DNA from: Zygaena filipendulae
Taxonomy: Eukaryota; Arthropoda; Insecta; Lepidoptera; Zygaenidae
NCBI GenBank assembly: GCA_907165275.2
Contig: OU015675.1
Location: 2,435,501-2,499,500, forward strand
Length of the DNA: 64,000 bases
Direction of reading: 5' to 3'
In this document: positions 11,678-21,923 of the stretch, piece after piece
Position numbering within the stretch: position 1 is the first letter of the stretch
Layout: each line of letters begins with the position of its first letter
Translations under genes and position numbers: made by a program
The notes under the pieces: generated by a model
Seen by the model: only the letters and a program-made list of their open reading frames with translations
What the model was told of the DNA's origin: nothing
Databases searched by the model: none

Positions 11678-12790
11678 TCAAACATCCGTTCTGCCAAAAA
11701 CCCGTAGTAAATCCGCTTCGGATCGCAATCTGTAACGTGTTCCACCGTGTTCTCGACGCGCAAAGATGCTGCCATCGTTCGTCCATACAAACTTAAATTC
11801 TGAGTCGCGACCTAGTTTTCTCGCTTTCTGAAAAAGTAGACGATTGTTCTTGGTGAGACGTTCGTTAATATATATACGGCTCACGGGTCCAGGCAATGAC
11901 AGGCCATCAGTGGTGAGGTTGCGGCGCACGCGTGCAGCCTTCAGCAGCGCACTACGAGGCGCGCGGCGCGCCAAGCGCACGACCAGTGGGCGTGGCCGGG
12001 CCGCGCCATCCTCCCCCGCTAACCGCAGCGGTCCCGCGCGCTCCGCACTCACCACATCCCTTTCATCCAGCTCCACACCAATCTTCTTCGCAATGGCAAT
12101 AGTAAAATGTATACAATTTTCACTCGGTGTTTCGCAGCAACCTGATATTTCTATGTCATTGGCTAGCAGAGCCTGATCACGATCAGCAATGTCAGCTTGT
12201 AGCCGTGAAATAGTCTCCTCGAGCGATGTGACATCGCAAGGTAGTCTCTCAGTCTCTTCTCCGCGATTCTCCAGCGCATAGACTCTTGCTTCCAGTCGTT
12301 CCATGCGGCTATTCTGCGCCTTTATTGTGTCCGTTAAATCTGTGATAGCCCCATGTAAGTTTTCTATCTCACTACGGAACAATTCACGCATATAGGCTTT
12401 TAGTTCAGTCAGCATAGCGTTGTCGGGGTGAGGGGAAGCAATGGGGCTGTTTTGCTCGCTGTTTGCAGCAGATCGATTTGTCTTTGTCCGGCGGGTGACA
12501 TTTGAATCAGTGCCATCGTACGACCCCACGAGCCCTGCTGAGTCCCTCTCACCAGCACCACTGCCTACCTCTTCGGCACTATGCACGGGTGTGTTTGTGT
12601 TTCCCGATTTTGTCCTTTTTTTCAGACACTCTGAGCACTTCCATTTATTTTTCCGCTCCATCACAGTGAAGAGTTTGTAACTAATATTAGCACAATCTAA
12701 ATCATACGAAGATTTACAGATCATACATCGTATATATTCTTTTATTGGAAGGCGATTTCGACAGGCGGCGCAATTTTGCAAAGTACTCAT
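11678..12790 (-). CDS. LINE ORF1: PHD-like finger, coiled coil and FP-like domain
   Basis: A 370-residue nucleic-acid-binding partner protein of the LINE. Residues 7-58 form a PHD-like zinc finger (C-x2-C, then C-x2-C, a Cys in DLDC, and WKCSECL). Residues 60-120 are acidic and low complexity. A coiled coil lies at about 130-205 (EIENLHGAITDLTDTIKAQ, then MERLEARVYALEN). The C-terminal domain, about 205-370, resembles the domain shared with baculovirus FP25K proteins that is common in ORF1 proteins of lepidopteran LINEs. The central part (PLVVRLARRAPRSALLKAAR) is strongly basic and its DNA is GC-rich. The ORF ends 221 nt before ORF2. Confidence 0.85.
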   Translation of the reverse strand: MSTLQNCAACRNRLPIKEYIRCMICKSSYDLDCANISYKLFTVMERKNKWKCSECLKKRTKSGNTNTPVHSAEEVGSGAGERDSAGLVGSYDGTDSNVTRRTKTNRSAANSEQNSPIASPHPDNAMLTELKAYMRELFRSEIENLHGAITDLTDTIKAQNSRMERLEARVYALENRGEETERLPCDVTSLEETISRLQADIADRDQALLANDIEISGCCETPSENCIHFTIAIAKKIGVELDERDVVSAERAGPLRLAGEDGAARPRPLVVRLARRAPRSALLKAARVRRNLTTDGLSLPGPVSRIYINERLTKNNRLLFQKARKLGRDSEFKFVWTNDGSIFARREHGGTRYRLRSEADLLRVFGRTDV

Positions 12791-14808
12791 GTTGTATCAA
12801 CCTATTTCTCGTAGTTCCGCCACTCAGTACTGGATGACGCTGGTGATTTTTATCAATTGGGCTCGCTATGCGAAGACAGGTGGCATTAATAGTGAGGAGC
12901 ACTTTGGCATTAATTGTAGTTTCGCTATTTAATAACAGATGGCGTAACCAGATAAAGTTGATATGTGGGTAGTATGTAGATTGGTATATTCTATGTATTA
13001 TATTAATTATGTAAAATAGTTTGTATTACATAGGAACAAATATGAATTTCCAAGCCATAAAAAACCACTGGTGCCGATTTGAATCACCAAAAGTAATTTT
13101 AAATCTCTTTTCCAAACTCAAAAATTCAAATTAGTAGGTAAAAATTTTGAAGTTTTGTTTGCACTTTGAAACTTTTATTATCGATTGTTTATTCACTCAA
13201 CTTCACTTCCAGGTGACAATCATGACTCCGGTAGTGTTATAATCACAAAATAATCACATACTTTCGCGTTTTACTTATTAAAAAGAAAAAAGATTAACGA
13301 GCCTGATGTTTATGTTGGCATAGTTTACCTACCCTCTTAGGTGTTGAATTATGTTGTGTGTATTGAAACACTTGAACGTATTACGCATTCAACTCCAGAA
13401 TGATTTTATCTAATACGTATATTTACTCACGGCTACAAGTCATAATTATTTATACTTCTCTACCAAATAAAGTCTCCCATTCTCTTATTTGATAACATAA
13501 ATAGGATAGTTGGGATTTTCCTTATTCGGCGACCGTTTGAATAAATAGAGTTTCACTGGACTTTTATGATATTTCTATAGTTTCATCACAAGCTTGTCTA
13601 TTTATTTGTAGGGTTGGCAGTTCTTTATAAGTAGGTACAAATATTGTAAACTATAAAATATATAGAGGTAAGTATTTTGTGTGTGTGTGTGTGTTAATGT
13701 TATTATTTAATAAAAGGAATATTTTTCTTGCTTTGCTTTTTATCTAGGTTATAATTTTAAAAGTAACTTTTAAATAAGGTTTAACTTTATTACATTCAAG
13801 AAGTTGAAAAATATTATTAATTCGGATTTTATCTTTATATTGCTCACCCATTCTATTTTTTTTATTTAGTAAATCAGACTTATAATAGTAGGATAGGATA
13901 TTTATACTTATATTTGACCACAGCTCGTTTGGCGTCTAGTTGTCACTATGACCTATCCCACACACAGCGTGGTTGAAAATTGTAAATAAAATCGGATTGG
14001 CAACCCTGTAGGTATTTGAGATTCAGCTTTCTTTACCATAAATACTATTATAACTCCACTTACTGCTTATCTTACTGTAAGATACTCGTATATACTTACT
14101 TCATTCATAGCTTTTGTCTATGTACCTATGTTAATAAACAGTCGAGCTCGTATCTTATATCTGGTTTATTTTTTCCAACCTTCATTTATGCTTTGAAGGT
14201 CAAGGAAATTGGGTGAATTGGGTGAACGCGATATTCTACCACATTATAATAAATTATGTATCTTGTAAATGAGGTTAGTTATTTAGATACTTCATATGTA
14301 TATTTACTTGGTCTATAATCTCGGTTAGCTGCCAATTAAATGCCAATTCATTCTATCAAGAATCTAAGGTATAGTACATTAAAAGCATTATTATATACCA
14401 ACCTACGTATTAGCTGTTTACCGGTTGTAAAAATTTAAAAGTACCCCGTCTTTTTCTGTACCTACCTGCCCCTGATAAAGTGTATGCAAAATCTCACGTG
14501 GTGTACACGTGTTAATTTCGGAGATCCTGCGGGAATTCTGCAATAAAAAGTACCCTTTTTGGTACCCCCGACAACGTGTATGCTATTTGGTAGTCTGTAG
14601 TCTGACGAACCAAGGTTGGGACGTTGGGAGCCATGGTTTGGTAGCCTCCAGGATTAAAAGTACCCTGTATCCTTTTCTGTATGTAAAACTTCATGCTCAT
14701 GGTTTTGCTATACATAGTTAAAGTGTGAAAATGTAACAGATTGACCGAGTTACTTCCACATCGATGGATCAGTGTAGATGTAGTGATAGATGTAGTGTGA
14801 TGATTTAC

Positions 14809-15065
14809 CAATGAAGTTGAGTGGTCCAAACACCGTCTCGTCTTCAACAACGGTGCAGTTCCACCTCCTCAGTTTGAACTGGTACTGGCATTCGTTGATG
14901 CCTCTCTTTACCCCCTCTCCCACCGCAGGCATGTGATCCTGGTACCGACGGCACATGCGTCGCTGGCCAGCGGTCAAACCACGGATCCTTGAGCAGATCC
15001 TCGATTTGTGACTAAACAGATCCGGCTGGTGGGACCACTCTTCAAACTCTAATAGGCCCATATTG
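14809..15065 (-). CDS. Wnt5: Wnt5 exon 2: N-terminal part of the Wnt domain
   Basis: Wnt family exon on the minus strand, 85 codons between a TTTTTTACAG acceptor (phase 2) and a GTAAAT donor (phase 1). It shows the conserved Wnt start: the pattern GLTAGQRRMC, then YQDHM, GEG.KRGI.ECQ.QF and RRWNC. The YQDHM plus ECQYQF combination is characteristic of Wnt5, which is why I choose this paralogue over Wnt11 or Wnt7. The cysteines in RMC, ECQ and WNC are part of the disulphide scaffold of all Wnts. Wnt5 is a lipid-modified secreted ligand. In Drosophila it signals through the Ryk receptor Derailed in axon guidance and muscle attachment. An in-frame ATG near the start of the exon (NMG) could mislead a gene finder, but it lacks a signal peptide. 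Confidence 0.9.
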
Positions 15066-15321
15066 CTGTAAAAAACCAAAACATGCGCAGAATTAATTAT
15101 TACGTTGTTGGTTAGATATTCTGAACTTAGGTAATACAAGTCAACGTAAACAATGCTTACAAGAGAAGTTAATATGCAAATACATATTTTGTATAGTGAC
15201 TCTCGTAGAGCTTGGTAGAGCAATTCTGAAGCTTTCAATTAGTTGTTTTTTTAAGCTCGAGTCAAGGATATTCTCATCATGGCCTTCATAATTTCTATAT
15301 CTATAGTTTAATTGGTCCATG

Positions 15322-15798
15322 TCTATACTAATATTACAAAGAACAAAAGTTGGTGAGTTTGTGGGTTTGTGAGTTTATGACGTTGTAGGAGGTACTCTGG
15401 ATCTACTGAACCGATTTTGATAATTTTGCACTTGTAGGACGCTACAGTGATTCTAAGTGACGTAGGGTACTTTTTATCCCGGTATTTTCGCGAGAACTTC
15501 AGAGTTTGGGAGTTCGTGTGTTTGTGAGATTGTAGGGGATAATCTCTGGATCTACTGAACCGATTTTGTTAATTTTTCACTTATAGGACGCTACAGTGAT
15601 TCTAAGTGACGTAGGGTACTTTTTATTGCGGAATTCCCGTGAGAACTCTGGAGCTTGTGAGTTTGTGAGGTTGTAGGAGTAATCTCTGGATCTACTGAAC
15701 CGATTTTGAACATTATTTCACTTATAGGAAACTACAGTGATTCTGAGTGACGCAAGATACTTTTTATCCCAGAATTCCGAAATTCAGGGGTCAGCTAG
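15322..15798 (+). mobile_element. Helitron-like element with internal tandem repeats
   Basis: It starts TCTATACTAATATTA and ends TCAGCTAG. Inside are three copies of a unit of roughly 145 bp (GAGTTTGTGAG...GGATCTACTGAACCGATTTT...CTACAGTGATTCT...TACTTTTTAT). Confidence 0.6.
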
Positions 15799-15957
15799 TT
15801 AATATTATAAAGTCGAAAGTAACTTAATTCTATTCTAATTCTTGATGTCTTTACTACTCGGGGATCATCATGAAATTTTGCATCTCGTTGTCAAGGGTAC
15901 GGAGAAGGACATAAAGTAGGTACTTTTAACCCGGAATTTTACGTGGGGAACAGCTAG
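15799..15957 (+). mobile_element. Helitron-like element, head-to-tail with the preceding one
   Basis: It begins TTAATATTATAAAG directly after the CTAG of the preceding copy and ends AACAGCTAG. The interior has ATCATGAAATTTTGCAT and the TTGTCAAGGGTAC word of the family. Confidence 0.55.
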
Positions 15958-16522
15958 TGCCTCATATATACAGTATGTTATTTTTATTTTAGTACGTGTG
16001 ATAAGTGTATAACTGTATAGGTAAAATTATACAGGATGTTCTCATTACAGGAGGTGTTAAATCGGCCCTTATGTAAATATCAGAGTCTAACGTCATTCGT
16101 GATAAGAACACACTGACGTTTTGATAATAGTTGTTTGATATAGGTATTTCTCCTTTACAAGTATACTCATCTTGGTTTATCCTAATATTTTTTAACATAC
16201 GTAATAGATAAAGACATCATATTAAATCAGTTATGAATTGAATATCCTAAAGAGGAATTTTTTTGCACCATGTTAACATTAACATTGAAGTTTATTACTT
16301 TGCCTTTTTACTACTTTATTTAGCTGTACCCTCGGGGCTTAAAAGTCTTCTCTATGACTGTCAAATATAATGTAGCTTTCTCATTTCTGCCAGTGTAAGA
16401 ATTGAAAATGAAATTGAAAAATGCGTTTATTTGCTATTTTAATTAAAGAATATAGAGGTTTGTTTTGAGATAAGTTTGGATGCACTTGCCTAATATTATT
16501 AGCTAGCACCTATACAATAATG

Positions 16523-16841
16523 GGGATGTGGACTACTTTTGAAAATCAAAATTCTAATTAGTCCGTCAGTTAGAAAATAAAAAACAATAGACACATATCT
16601 TTTGCTTTTTCAAATAAATTAAAATATACAGAGAAAAAGCGCATTAAAGTTTAGGGTGAGGGGGTCGTGACGTCACTAACCGCTAAAACCGCCATACAAA
16701 CTGTCAGAATAGTGACGTCACGCGAAATTTCAACTCAATAGGTATATCGCCGTTATTTTTTGATTACGTAAAAAATACGTGTCCAATATTTTTTAATAAT
16801 CTACAAGACGGAATAAAAAATAAAAATTAGTCAACACGCCC
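16523..16841 (+). mobile_element. MITE with paired CRE motifs, copy 1
   Basis: 319 bp from GGGATGTGGACTA to TAGTCAACACGCCC, imperfect inverted ends. It contains AATTAGTCCGTCAGTTAG and two TGACGTCA words at 16668 and 16713, 45 bp apart. Confidence 0.6.
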
Positions 16842-17700
16842 ATTGTATTGGTTCAGGGCAGCTATTTTCAATTTATATCAAAGCCTTCCTTACTACTTTG
16901 ATCTTGGGAGTTGATTTATTCTGTCCTTTACAAATATTATATAGCATTTGATTATTTAGCGTTCTTCATAGAAAACTTACTTTGTAGCACCTAAACCTTA
17001 CTAGTTAAGGGAGTTATTGTAATTCATCAGTTGTTGATTATAATAATGATATGCGACATAAATATGTTTAGTGATTAATTATTGTCAATATTGTATTTAG
17101 GAATTGTGTCAAAGTTCATACAATTGATAAGAGCGAGCGTGATAAACCAAATCAAGGCTATACCTATAAATTGTGTTTTTCTTCGTCGCGTCCAAGCAAA
17201 AAGTACCAGTAGTGGTATTGAGGTAACACTAGATTCGAGAATAGTCGATTGATATAGAGATTTTTTTTATTAGACATTTGAAATTGAAATTCTGAAATAG
17301 CTTAATTTGAGAAAAAGAATGATAAAAGTTTCAGTGAAAAAAACTACAAGAAGAAAATTGAGAATTTATTAATAATAAATAACCAATTAGAATCGCGGAC
17401 GCAATTTTTTCTCGCAACTTTACAAAACTTCTTATATTATCTCGGAAACTAAATGCAGAGAACTGGTAGGTACCTTTTTGCTTGGACGTACACATTTTAT
17501 CTCTATACTGTAAATTCTAACTAATATTATAAATGCAAATGTGAGTTGATTGTTTGTTTGTTTGGCTTTTACGCCCTAACTATCATTTGGCATACACATT
17601 GTCACTTATTATCCCGGAATTTTGGCTCTCCACGGCTTCACGCGTTAACTTCGAAATTATAATGCGGTTAAAACCGTATATGGAATAGCTATTAATGATA

Positions 17701-17765
17701 AAAAAAAACATACGCAGCCGAATGCAGAACCTCCTCCTTTTTGGAAGCCGGTTAAAAATAATAAG
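17701..17765 (-). repeat. GTCGGTTAAAAATA dispersed repeat, copy 1
   Basis: CTCCTCCTTTTTGGAAGCCG then GTTAAAAATA. Further copies lie at 45729-45790 and, diverged and on the other strand, at 50570-50680. It is a very common lepidopteran repeat. Confidence 0.5.
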
Positions 17766-17957
17766 ATGTCGATACATAATAATTTTATTTATTTCCATTA
17801 ACAATTTGTTAAAACGAATATTGCAAATTGCACACATCGTCACCGTTAATACTTTTAACAATTAAAATAACTTATAACATAAAGAAAAAAAATACAGCAA
17901 CAACAAAAGGTACCAGGCCTCTATAAGTTCACAGGTAGTTCAACGAAACATCCAAGT

Positions 17958-18317
17958 TCAGTATCTGCCGTAGATTGTAATCGTGAAATTGAATCCGTAG
18001 CTTCTTTGACTTTTCAGTTTGATTTTCACGAAACGCTGTCCCACGCCTCCGGCTGAAATGGTCGGGTAGCCTCCGCTACCGTCCTTTTCGTTGTCCTTTA
18101 TATGAACAGCTTTGATGAATGCGAAGTTATGCTGCCCTGGTTCTGGGTATTCTATCTCACTGGATCTCACAAACAACGGGAATCCATATTTACATTCGGT
18201 CCTTCTGTATATAGCAACATCACCGAATGACGGTTGGCCCAGGAACAAATCGTGGCTTTGGCCGTAACTGAAGGCGAATAAACCGGCAATTAACACTATA
18301 CTCAAAATAGGACGCAT
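17958..18317 (-). CDS. MBF2/REPAT-like small secreted protein, gene 1
   Basis: A 119-residue protein on the minus strand with an uninterrupted reading frame. The frame is open further upstream, but the only ATG that gives a signal peptide is at 18317 (MRPILSIVL, cleavage after about residue 19). Residues 68-119 carry the MBF2 family pattern: IKAVHIKD, a central GGVGQRF, then V.I.LKSQR, and the terminal GFNFTITIYG. The family is named from silkworm MBF2, described as a co-activator partner of FTZ-F1, but most members, including the REPAT proteins of moth midgut, have signal peptides and are secreted. No catalytic residues are known. A TATA box and a TCAGT initiator lie just upstream, giving a 5' leader of about 34 nt. 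It lies inside Wnt5 intron 1 on the same strand as Wnt5. Its molecular function is unknown. Confidence 0.85.
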   Translation of the reverse strand: MRPILSIVLIAGLFAFSYGQSHDLFLGQPSFGDVAIYRRTECKYGFPLFVRSSEIEYPEPGQHNFAFIKAVHIKDNEKDGSGGYPTISAGGVGQRFVKIKLKSQRSYGFNFTITIYGRY

Positions 18318-18348
18318 CTTGTATGTCTTTTCGTTCGTTGTGTTTAAC

Positions 18349-18385
18349 ACTGAAGCGTTAATAGATCACGGTCTTTGTTTTTATA
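18349..18385 (-). promoter_or_regulatory. Core promoter of MBF2-like gene 1 (TATA box and initiator)
   Basis: On the minus strand TATAAAAA (18385-18378) is followed by the arthropod initiator TCAGT (18353-18349), with the initiator A about 34 bp from the TATA start. An AGATAAG GATA-type word lies further upstream at 18431-18437. Confidence 0.55.
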
Positions 18386-18670
18386 TGGACATCGGATGGG
18401 TTTATGCGAAGTTGACGTGTTTGTTAAGTCAGATAAGAGAATTTTAGTACGCAGAATAAAATTCAATGGCATTTTCCAATAATTTTTTATTCTTTAGTTT
18501 ACCCAAGTTTCAAAACCGCAGTGTAAAAATTAGTTTTTCTCGTACTCAAAGAAGCAATTTCATATTTACAAAAAAAAGGGAAAACGCATCAATAGAGCGT
18601 ATACCTACACCTTGGTCATAGAGTAAGAATTGTTCATGTAACTATTTTAGATTAGAAAAAGATCTTATTA

Positions 18671-18913
18671 CGGCCACACTCAGACTCGTTTTAATGATTA
18701 CTTAATTTTATTAAAGATTTTTAAAACCAAAATTGCCGCAATCAGGTATGTTCAATAAATTAATGTTAATTGGCATTTAAAAAAAATTAACTTATTTAGT
18801 CAAATGCCAATTAACATTAATTTAATGAACGTCTTTGATTGCGGCAATTTTGTTTTAAAAATCTTTAGATATTTAACATTAAGTAGTCATTAAAATGACT
18901 CTGAGTGCGGCCA
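18671..18913. mobile_element. Fold-back (snapback) MITE
   Basis: About 243 bp, nearly a full palindrome. CGGCCACACTCAGAC..TTTTAATGATTACTTAAT at the left pairs with ATTAAGTAGTCATTAAAATG..CTCTGAGTGCGGCC at the right, and the centre is an AT-rich palindrome around TTAATTGGCATTT. A half copy lies at about 62865-62909. Confidence 0.65.
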
Positions 18914-19854
18914 TTGGACTTTTAGTTCATGTTGAGCAGACTTGGCATATCTACGCTTATTCCGTAACCTACTTAAATTATATACCTACGTATATACTAA
19001 AGTAGATTTTAAATAAATGTCTACGTTTTTTAGCTAAGTACGATTACCTATATCATGAAAATCTGCAGAACTTGGTTCGCTTCTGCAACTAACGTTCTTT
19101 CAGCAAGCAAGCAAACAAGCAAACAGTAGCGCAATGATAAAATAATCATGAATCATGATATATATCTATACATATAAAACTGTGAACAACAAACTGGTGT
19201 CTGTTCTACCGCATTTTATAATATAAGTATTTGTGTAATTAGATGTTAGATAAATGGAAAAAATGGACGAAATAGGGGTTTCAATCTAACTGAACCCACA
19301 AAAAAGTTTTTAACTAAGAAATAACTTTTATGTCTGTTGGTTTATAAATGCACATAACGTAAAACCACTTGACACATTCGAATGAAACTTAGAATGTAGG
19401 TGGCAAAAGTCCTAACATAACATTTAGGATACATTAATACTCCGAGTAGAACAGAGAGCTCTCGAGAGAATCCCTAAACCCACGAGTGAATCCGCAGGTA
19501 TAGGCTAGTTATAATACAAGAAAGATCCATCACGAGACAGATCAAACTTGGCGCGTGACGTCAGTCTGATTGCATTGTCAGCTTGCAGGAACAAACATCC
19601 CTTTCCAAACATAATTTTCCACCGTTTACATAATTGTTTTTATCGTAGTAGATAATTGTTTATTCACAGAATTAACAGGCGTTATAAATTGACAGTGAGC
19701 GAAAGTAGAGTGGAACCATTTCGAGGCAGGCTAGAAAGATCGTGTAGGTACTCCAGTTCACCATTGACAACGTATTTTTGGAATTCATGATGATTGGATG
19801 AGCCGTTATGGCATGAGAGCGTAACAAACAAACCAAACTTACATTTATAATTAA

Positions 19855-20064
19855 CTAGCTGTCCCCCGCGGTTTCACCCGCGGTAATTACGGAGTTCCCG
19901 TGAGAATTCCAGGATACTAAGTACCCTATGTCTTTCCATGTACCCCTGACAACGTGTATGCAAAATTTCATAATGATCGGTTGAGTCGTGAAGGTGTGAA
20001 AGCGTAACCGACAGACAAACCGAAAGACAGATAGTTACTTTCGCATTTATAATATTAGTATGGA
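19855..20064 (-). mobile_element. Helitron-like non-autonomous element, complete copy
   Basis: On the minus strand it runs from TCCATACTAATATTATAAAT to a 3' end with two CCGCGG words separated by GTGAAA, then GGGGACAG and CTAG. A short hairpin about 10 nt before a CTAG end and a TC start are the Helitron pattern. Confidence 0.65.
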
Positions 20065-20637
20065 TTATATGACCAAATAACAAAGTGCTACAGTGGCACC
20101 ATCAAACCCTTTGACACCTTATGAAATAGAATTACAAAAACTTAGAATTTATTGATAAAATAATGTTATCAATTATTTATTAAATGAAATTAATTTAAAC
20201 ATTAAAGTTTCTATCTTTATAATATCGAGGAAAACAAAATGTAAACAATGAGTATTAAAAATATGTTTTAATCCATTAATTAATTACACAACAAACTACG
20301 TAAAAACATCGTTAAAAAAAAAACAATAAATTGAAATCTGTGAAAAATCTGTAGGTAGGTATAGTTATTATAGATTTGTACAGTTATTTAAAACAATTTT
20401 ATATCGTACAGGGGTAAGTAGGGACCTACTCTTAGTTGTTCTTGTTATTGAATCAAAATTTGTGATAATTTGTTATGACACTACCTACTTTTACAACGAC
20501 ACTTATATGGCACTGTCAATCTGAGTTAATAAACATTTTTCTATAACAATCCCTAGGTACATATAAAAATTGACAACACAAAATTATTTATCACAGCAAA
20601 GATCACTGTTCAAGGTTCAAGGCGACTTTAAACTGGC

Positions 20638-21057
20638 TTAAAATTTTTGGGCATACTGCGCGTCTTCGTAGTTGATATATCCACTTCCACCTTTGCTTTG
20701 ATATCCAGCATTGGGATTATTAGCATACACTTCGATTTCGAAATGGTAACCTCTCAAAATGGTGGGACTTTTCAGTCCAATCGTTACAGTGTTGCTGCCG
20801 ATCCCGCCGTTAGCAATATACGCCTCGCCGTCTTTGTCTGGTCTCAAATCGTTGACATAAATGGCCGATATAACTTCATTTCCGGTGGTGTTGATTACAA
20901 CCTCGTCGGTTCTTTTCCACAGCGCTGGGTTAGCTTCTTTCATAGCGTAAAAGATCCCTCTGGAGAGTCCATTTTTATAACCAATGCGCAAATCGTTCGA
21001 ATCGACGCTCGCAAGGAAGTACGCGAGCACAATCGTCCATAGAATTGTTTTCGTCAT
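20638..21057 (-). CDS. MBF2/REPAT-like small secreted protein, gene 2
   Basis: A 139-residue secreted protein on the minus strand. The frame is open upstream, but the start chosen is the ATG at 21057 because it opens the signal peptide (MTKTILWTIVLAYFLAS). The MBF2 core is at 63-112: ISAIYVNDLR, NGGIGSNTVTI, then RGYHFEIEVYA. Unlike gene 1 it has a 27-residue tail rich in Gly, Asn and Tyr (113-139) with no known match. An eight-codon upstream ORF (21088-21062) ends five bases before the start codon and may damp translation. A TATA box lies at 21125-21132. It is divergent from gene 3, whose start is 488 bp away. The two share length to the core, the EANPAxW/QANPAxW motif and most core residues, so they look like an inverted duplicate pair. 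Confidence 0.85.
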   Translation of the reverse strand: MTKTILWTIVLAYFLASVDSNDLRIGYKNGLSRGIFYAMKEANPALWKRTDEVVINTTGNEVISAIYVNDLRPDKDGEAYIANGGIGSNTVTIGLKSPTILRGYHFEIEVYANNPNAGYQSKGGSGYINYEDAQYAQKF

Positions 21058-21124
21058 TTTTTCAAGCGATCTCTGTTCCTTCGAACATTTATGACACAAA
21101 TGCCGATACGACAACAATATTTGC

Positions 21125-21132
21125 TTTATATA
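21125..21132 (-). promoter_or_regulatory. TATA box of MBF2-like gene 2
   Basis: The word TATATAAA followed by G on the minus strand, 68 bp upstream of the start codon. It fits a transcription start near 21100. Confidence 0.5.
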
Positions 21133-21545
21133 TAGTAGTTATATGTAAACAAAGTGTCGTGAGATCATCGACGTTTAGTAGTTTACCGGTTAACAATACA
21201 ATGTTAATTTTTCAACGTATTTTTTAAATGTAAGTACTGTTTCGTAATAAAGTACCTGATAAAACTTGTTAGGTATTCGATTTACTTGGAAATCTTCGCG
21301 TCACCAAAACAATTATTTATAAATCCAACTAGGTATGTACTTGTATGTATTGTCACCATTCATTAATATTTATATCCGATTCATACAGGTAGATTTTTTA
21401 TCGTGAAAATGTAAATTAGTTCCTTATATTACAACCAGTTGGAGATCAATGTTGTCATGTTCTATGACATTCGATTAAGACTCATCACTAAGTTAACACG
21501 TTGTTTTAAAAACAGAAATATATTATTAAAAGATTTGAATAAAAA

Positions 21546-21923
21546 ATGGCATCGTCTCTACTTTTCTGTACCATAACATCAATTCTTGTGATAAGTACGA
21601 AATCGTTCGACATTTCCCTCGGTTATCAGGACCCGATGTCATCATTGATCTACAATAAAGTGCACCAAGCGAACCCGGCGATATGGGTGCGTTCCGAAGA
21701 AGTCACAGTGAACTGCACGCAAAGCGAAGTGATTAACGCGATCAAAATAGTTGATTTGCGCGACGACAAATTGGGCGAGGTGTATGTGAAAAATGGGGGG
21801 ATCGGTGATATGTTCGTCACAATCGAATTGGACAGTCCGGGTGTGTTCCGCGGATACAACTTTTTGGTGAAAGTGTACGCGATTGAAACACAAAATTTCT
21901 TATACAACCATGGCAAAAAGTGA
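21546..21923 (+). CDS. MBF2/REPAT-like small secreted protein, gene 3
   Basis: A 125-residue secreted protein on the plus strand, opposite to Wnt5. The ATG follows AAAAA and opens a signal peptide of about 20 residues. The MBF2 core is at 63-112 (INAIKIVDLR, NGGIGDMFVTI, FRGYNFLVKVYA), the same positions as in gene 2, and a short basic tail (NHGKK) follows. A sequon NCT lies at about residues 55-57. AATAAA at 21945-21950, 22 bases after the TGA, is a likely poly(A) signal. No good TATA box is obvious; the 488-bp gap to gene 2 must contain promoters for both. The base composition is more GC-rich than its flanks, as expected for a constrained gene. It is antisense to the Wnt5 primary transcript. 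Confidence 0.85.
   Translation: MASSLLFCTITSILVISTKSFDISLGYQDPMSSLIYNKVHQANPAIWVRSEEVTVNCTQSEVINAIKIVDLRDDKLGEVYVKNGGIGDMFVTIELDSPGVFRGYNFLVKVYAIETQNFLYNHGKK

Larger units (their letters stand above)
8120..12960 (-). mobile_element. CR1/Jockey-type LINE with both ORFs open
   Basis: A non-LTR retrotransposon on the minus strand inside Wnt5 intron 2, in the same orientation as Wnt5. Order: 5' region (to about 12960, end uncertain), ORF1 (12790-11678), a 221-nt spacer, ORF2 (11456-8547), a 3' UTR with a GT-rich run (about 8451-8513), and a 3' end of about six ATT units (8122-8140). The ATT tail, endonuclease/RT in ORF2, lack of RNase H and a PHD-like finger in ORF1 fit the CR1/Jockey group. Both ORFs lack stops or frameshifts, so the copy is young and could be active. 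I could not define target duplications. Confidence 0.85.
6754..14808 (-). other. Wnt5 intron 2
   Basis: 8.05 kb between exons 2 and 3. About 60% is a single LINE (8.12-12.96 kb). Before it lie a dispersed repeat (7230-7487) and a decayed Helitron-like piece (about 7480-7712). After it, 13000-14450 is AT-rich with a short GT microsatellite near 13678-13694 and no gene I can see. 14450-14730 is a decayed Helitron-like copy next to exon 2. Confidence 0.6.

Noticed and set aside
14750..15238. Reading the Wnt exon 2 frame upstream to a start near 15238
   Set aside because: The extra N-terminus is intronic: a strong TTTTTTACAG acceptor at 15066 and a signal-peptide exon with matching phase explain the gene better.
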